Part shown: positions 61,235 to 64,000 of the stretch, piece by piece
Position numbering within the stretch: the stretch's first letter is position 1
How the letters are laid out: each line of letters starts with the position of its first letter
NCBI RefSeq assembly: GCF_001682855.1
Contig: NZ_MAQW01000023.1
Coordinates: forward strand, 674,137-738,136
Direction: 5' to 3'
DNA length: 64,000 nt
Source of the DNA: Bacillus sp. FJAT-27264
Lineage (GTDB): Bacteria > Bacillota > Bacilli > Paenibacillales > Paenibacillaceae
Translations under genes and position numbers: made by a program
Notes under the pieces: generated by a model
The model's input: the letters and a program-made list of their open reading frames with translations, nothing else
Databases searched by the model: none
What the model was told of the DNA's origin: nothing

Positions 61235-62530
61235 ATGTTGAAACTGGAAAAATACGAATTGCCGACAGAGGGCGAACAAATTACGATAGAGGATGGCAAG
61301 CTGGTTGTTCCGAATACGCCGATCATTCCATTCATTGAAGGCGACGGCACTGGCCGTGACATTTGGAAAGCCTCCAAACGAGTACTCGATGCTGCAGTAG
61401 CTAAAGCTTACGGCGGTTCGAAGCAGATTGCCTGGTACGAAGTTTTTGCCGGCGAGAAAGCCTTCAATACATATGGTGAATGGCTGCCGAACGATACGCT
61501 GGAAGCCATCCGCGAATATATTGTTGCTATCAAAGGACCGCTGACTACGCCAATCGGCGGAGGTATTCGTTCCCTGAACGTGGCCCTGCGCCAGGAGTTG
61601 GATTTGTATACATGTCTGCGCCCAGTACGTTATTTTGATGGCGTGCCTTCCCCTGTAAAACGTCCTGAACTGGTAGATATGGTTATTTTCCGTGAGAATA
61701 CGGAAGATATTTATGCTGGTATCGAGTATCAGGAAGGTTCGGCAGAAGTGAAGAAAGTGATCGAATTCCTGCAAAAAGAGATGAACGTGAACAAGATCCG
61801 CTTCCCGGAAACTTCCGGTATCGGCATCAAGCCAGTATCCGCGGAAGGCTCGAAGCGCCTTGTGCGCGCAGCTGTTGAGTATGCGATCAAGCACGGACGT
61901 AAGAGCGTTACGCTGGTGCATAAAGGCAACATCATGAAGTTCACCGAAGGTGCCTTTAAGAACTGGGGTTACGAAGTGGCTGAACAGGAGTTCGGCGATA
62001 AAGTATTTACCTGGAACCAATATGATGTAATCAAGGATCGTGATGGCGAAGCTGCTGCGAATGCTGCACAGAAAGAAGCCGAAGCTGCTGGCAAAATCAT
62101 CATCAAGGATGCCATTGCAGACATCGCGCTGCAACAAGTGTTGACTCGTCCTACGGATTTCGACGTTATTGCAACGCTGAACCTAAACGGTGACTATCTG
62201 TCCGATGCACTGGCTGCACAAATCGGCGGTATCGGTATCGCTCCAGGAGCGAACATCAACTATGTGACAGGACATGCTATTTTCGAAGCGACACATGGTA
62301 CAGCTCCTAAATATGCAGATAAAGACGTTGTAAACCCAGGTTCGGTAATCCTCTCCGGCGTTATGTTGCTTGAGCACCTGGGCTGGCAGGAAGCTGCTGA
62401 TCTGATCTATAAAGGCATGGAGACTGCGATCAACAACAAGACAGTTACCTATGACTTTGCCCGCTTGATGGAAGGCGCAACTGAGCTGAAATGCTCCGCA
62501 TTCGCTGACGAAGTTATCAACCACATGTAA
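61235..62530 (+). CDS. icd: NADP-dependent isocitrate dehydrogenase
   Basis: This is a 431-residue enzyme that oxidises isocitrate to 2-oxoglutarate. FIEGDGTGRDIWKAS near the N-terminus, GGGIRSLNVALRQELDLY (Ser of the substrate site) and FRENTEDIYAGIEY are the family motifs, and LNLNGDYLSDALAAQIGGIG is close to the second site. ATG 61235 follows GGGAGGAG; 13 codons open upstream are not counted. It lies between citZ and mdh. The pattern EATHGTAPKYADKD fits the NADP form. Confidence 0.96.
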   Translation: MLKLEKYELPTEGEQITIEDGKLVVPNTPIIPFIEGDGTGRDIWKASKRVLDAAVAKAYGGSKQIAWYEVFAGEKAFNTYGEWLPNDTLEAIREYIVAIKGPLTTPIGGGIRSLNVALRQELDLYTCLRPVRYFDGVPSPVKRPELVDMVIFRENTEDIYAGIEYQEGSAEVKKVIEFLQKEMNVNKIRFPETSGIGIKPVSAEGSKRLVRAAVEYAIKHGRKSVTLVHKGNIMKFTEGAFKNWGYEVAEQEFGDKVFTWNQYDVIKDRDGEAAANAAQKEAEAAGKIIIKDAIADIALQQVLTRPTDFDVIATLNLNGDYLSDALAAQIGGIGIAPGANINYVTGHAIFEATHGTAPKYADKDVVNPGSVILSGVMLLEHLGWQEAADLIYKGMETAINNKTVTYDFARLMEGATELKCSAFADEVINHM

Positions 62531-62599
62531 GAGTGCTGCCGGTGACAGTCCTGGACGAATCAGTCCGGCTGTCCCGTCAGAACCGATCTAGGAGGATAA

Positions 62600-63544
62600 A
62601 TGGTGACTATCAAACGGTATAAAATTACAATCGTGGGCGCCGGGTTCACCGGTGCTACCACAGCACTTATGCTGGCTCAGAAGGAGCTTGGTAATGTGGT
62701 GCTGCTTGATATTCCCCAGCTTGAGAATCCGACTAAAGGCAAAGCACTTGATATGATGGAAGCCAGTCCTGTGCAAAGGTTCGATAGTCAGATTACCGGT
62801 ACATCGAGTTATGAAGATGCTGCGGATTCTGACATTGTGATCATAACAGCGGGGATCGCCCGTAAGCCGGGAATGAGCCGTGATGATCTGGTCAACACCA
62901 ACGCCGGGATTGTGAAATCGGTATGTGAAAATGTGAAGCGTGTAGCCCCGGAATCCATCGTAATTATTCTGAGTAATCCTGTGGATGCCATGACTTATGT
63001 GGCTTATAAGACCCTGGGATTCCCGAAAAATCGCGTCATCGGACAATCCGGTGTGCTGGATACCGCGCGCTATTGTACTTTTATCGCCGAGGAGCTTGAC
63101 GTCTCTGTTGAGGATGTACGCGGCTTTGTACTTGGCGGTCATGGCGATGATATGGTGCCGCTGGTGCGTTATTCTAGCGTCGGAGGCATCCCCATCGACA
63201 CGCTTATTCCTGCAGAGCGCATCGAAGCGATCGTGCATCGTACCCGTGTGGGTGGCGGTGAGATCGTTAATCTGCTGGGCAACGGCAGCGCCTACTACGC
63301 GCCGGCGGCTTCGCTGGTGCAGATGACAGAAGCCATTCTAAAGGACAAGAAGCGGATCATTCCGGTCATTGCTCTGCTGGAAGGTGAATACGGCTATGAC
63401 AACCTGTTCATGGGCGTTCCTACACGGCTTGGGGCTGGCGGGATTGAGCAGATTTTTGAACTGGAGCTGACGTCTGAAGAGAAGGCTGCGTTGGATAAAT
63501 CGGCAGAATCTGTACGTGACGTAACGAATATCATTACAGTCTAA
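62600..63544 (+). CDS. mdh: Malate dehydrogenase
   Basis: This is a 314-residue NAD-dependent enzyme of the lactate-like type found in Bacilli. IVGAGFTGATTALMLA binds NAD, RKPGMSRDDLVNTNAG holds the mobile-loop arginines, SNPVDAMTYVAYK follows, and VLGGHGDDMVPLVRYS carries the catalytic His. The ATG follows AGGAGG closely, and a GTG one codon later is also possible. It ends the citZ-icd-mdh run, with a strong terminator after it. In Bacillus phoP-phoR come next, but here a CRISPR leader follows. Confidence 0.96.
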   Translation: MVTIKRYKITIVGAGFTGATTALMLAQKELGNVVLLDIPQLENPTKGKALDMMEASPVQRFDSQITGTSSYEDAADSDIVIITAGIARKPGMSRDDLVNTNAGIVKSVCENVKRVAPESIVIILSNPVDAMTYVAYKTLGFPKNRVIGQSGVLDTARYCTFIAEELDVSVEDVRGFVLGGHGDDMVPLVRYSSVGGIPIDTLIPAERIEAIVHRTRVGGGEIVNLLGNGSAYYAPAASLVQMTEAILKDKKRIIPVIALLEGEYGYDNLFMGVPTRLGAGGIEQIFELELTSEEKAALDKSAESVRDVTNIITV

Positions 63545-63569
63545 GTTGCGGTAAATGTTGAAGGGAAGA

Positions 63570-63609
63570 GCACCCGGAAGCCATTGAAGGCTTTCGGGTG
63601 CTTTTTTTT
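63570..63609 (+). terminator. Terminator after mdh
   Basis: GCACCCGGAAGCC pairs with GGCTTTCGGGTGC and is followed by eight Ts. Confidence 0.92.
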
Positions 63610-63733
63610 GTATGCAGAAAACAAGGGTTTTGAAAAAGGATAGAGAATCTTGAAAGAGGAACCCTGGTGCTGCTATTGATCTTGTCATTCAATTTGAATA
63701 TGAAAATATGGGTTTTGTTGCGTCGTAAACGGC

Positions 63734-63903
63734 GGTGCGAATGTATAGCTCACATGAAAACCCCGGGTCCTCCGCACCAGGAAAATTACATTAAATGTAT
63801 ATTTTAATTGGTGGAAGAATGGGTTTAACCTTTTGACCAGGGTTAAAGAGTGAATTTTCGCCCATAAAAAGGGGTTTTACCTTTTTTATGGGCGAAAATC
63901 GCT
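63734..63903 (+). promoter_or_regulatory. CRISPR leader with two hairpins
   Basis: GGTGCG (63734) and CGCACC (63773-63778) bracket a stretch like the one that normally precedes type I-C leaders after cas2 (recalled, not checked). An AT-rich part follows. Just before the first repeat an 18-bp inverted repeat, ATTTTCGCCCATAAAAAGG with CCTTTTTTATGGGCGAAAAT, lies at 63854-63899. Confidence 0.65.
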
Positions 63904-64000
63904 GTCGCTCCCCATGCGGGAGCGTGGATTGAAATATTGAACAAGTCAGTACGATTGATGCAGTTAAGTCGCTCCCCATGCGGGAGCGTGGATTGAAATT
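63904..64000 (+). CRISPR. Start of a type I-C-like CRISPR array, cut by the window end
   Basis: Two identical 32-bp repeats lie at 63904-63935 and 63968-63999, separated by one 32-bp spacer (63936-63967). A second spacer begins at 64000. The repeat has the GTCGC...GCGGGAGC hairpin arms and the GTGGATTGAAAT end typical of type I-C. The leader is on the left, so new spacers are added at this end. No cas gene lies between the array and mdh. The number of repeats cannot be known from here. Confidence 0.92.

Overview
The window looks like the chromosome of a Paenibacillus-type endospore-forming Firmicute. Evidence: sporulation genes (ytrH-ytrI, ytvI, a YheC/YheD array), an abrB gene with Spo0A boxes, strong AGGAGG ribosome sites, an S-layer-anchored glycosidase, and a central-metabolism gene order close to that recalled for Bacillus subtilis (ytoI, ytpI, ytrI, ytrH, dnaE, accD, accA, pyk, ytvI, citZ, icd, mdh).

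Layout. 1-5 kb: the 3' end of a hydantoinase/oxoprolinase B gene, a NaK-like ion channel with an altered selectivity filter, a TetR regulator divergent from an MFS exporter, and a membrane-anchored gene broken by one in-frame TGA. 5-14 kb: a surface-sugar island with CDP-glucose synthesis (rfbF, rfbG), a 3,5-epimerase, a PLP aminotransferase, an acetyltransferase and three GT2 glycosyltransferases. It also holds three small genes, two of them DUF2642-like, that may belong to the spore surface. 14-20.5 kb: single housekeeping-type genes (S66 peptidase, SDR, methyltransferase, CapA-like, nitroreductase, abrB, HAD).

20.7-33.3 kb: a carbohydrate-use locus. A YesN/AraC-type membrane regulator is divergent from two ABC permeases, a binding lipoprotein, a GH130 phosphorylase and a 1773-residue secreted multidomain protein with three SLH repeats. 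The large protein probably cuts a glycan at the surface, the ABC system imports the pieces and GH130 phosphorolyses them. 33.5-40.2 kb: five consecutive YheC/YheD ATP-grasp genes with one embedded GNAT acetyltransferase, followed by a divergent yheA-like gene.

40.8-63.5 kb: the conserved core (ytoI to mdh), with a glutamic (G1) peptidase, an MFS transporter, a thioesterase and FxsA between pyk and ytvI. Two long intergenic regions (43.4-44.4 and 57.4-58.5 kb) hold no credible genes but contain short repeats, some spaced about 52 bp apart, and a GC-rich minisatellite. The window ends in the first two repeats of a type I-C-like CRISPR array whose leader follows mdh directly, with no cas gene in view.

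All calls were made by reading the sequence and from memory of protein families; no database search was run.
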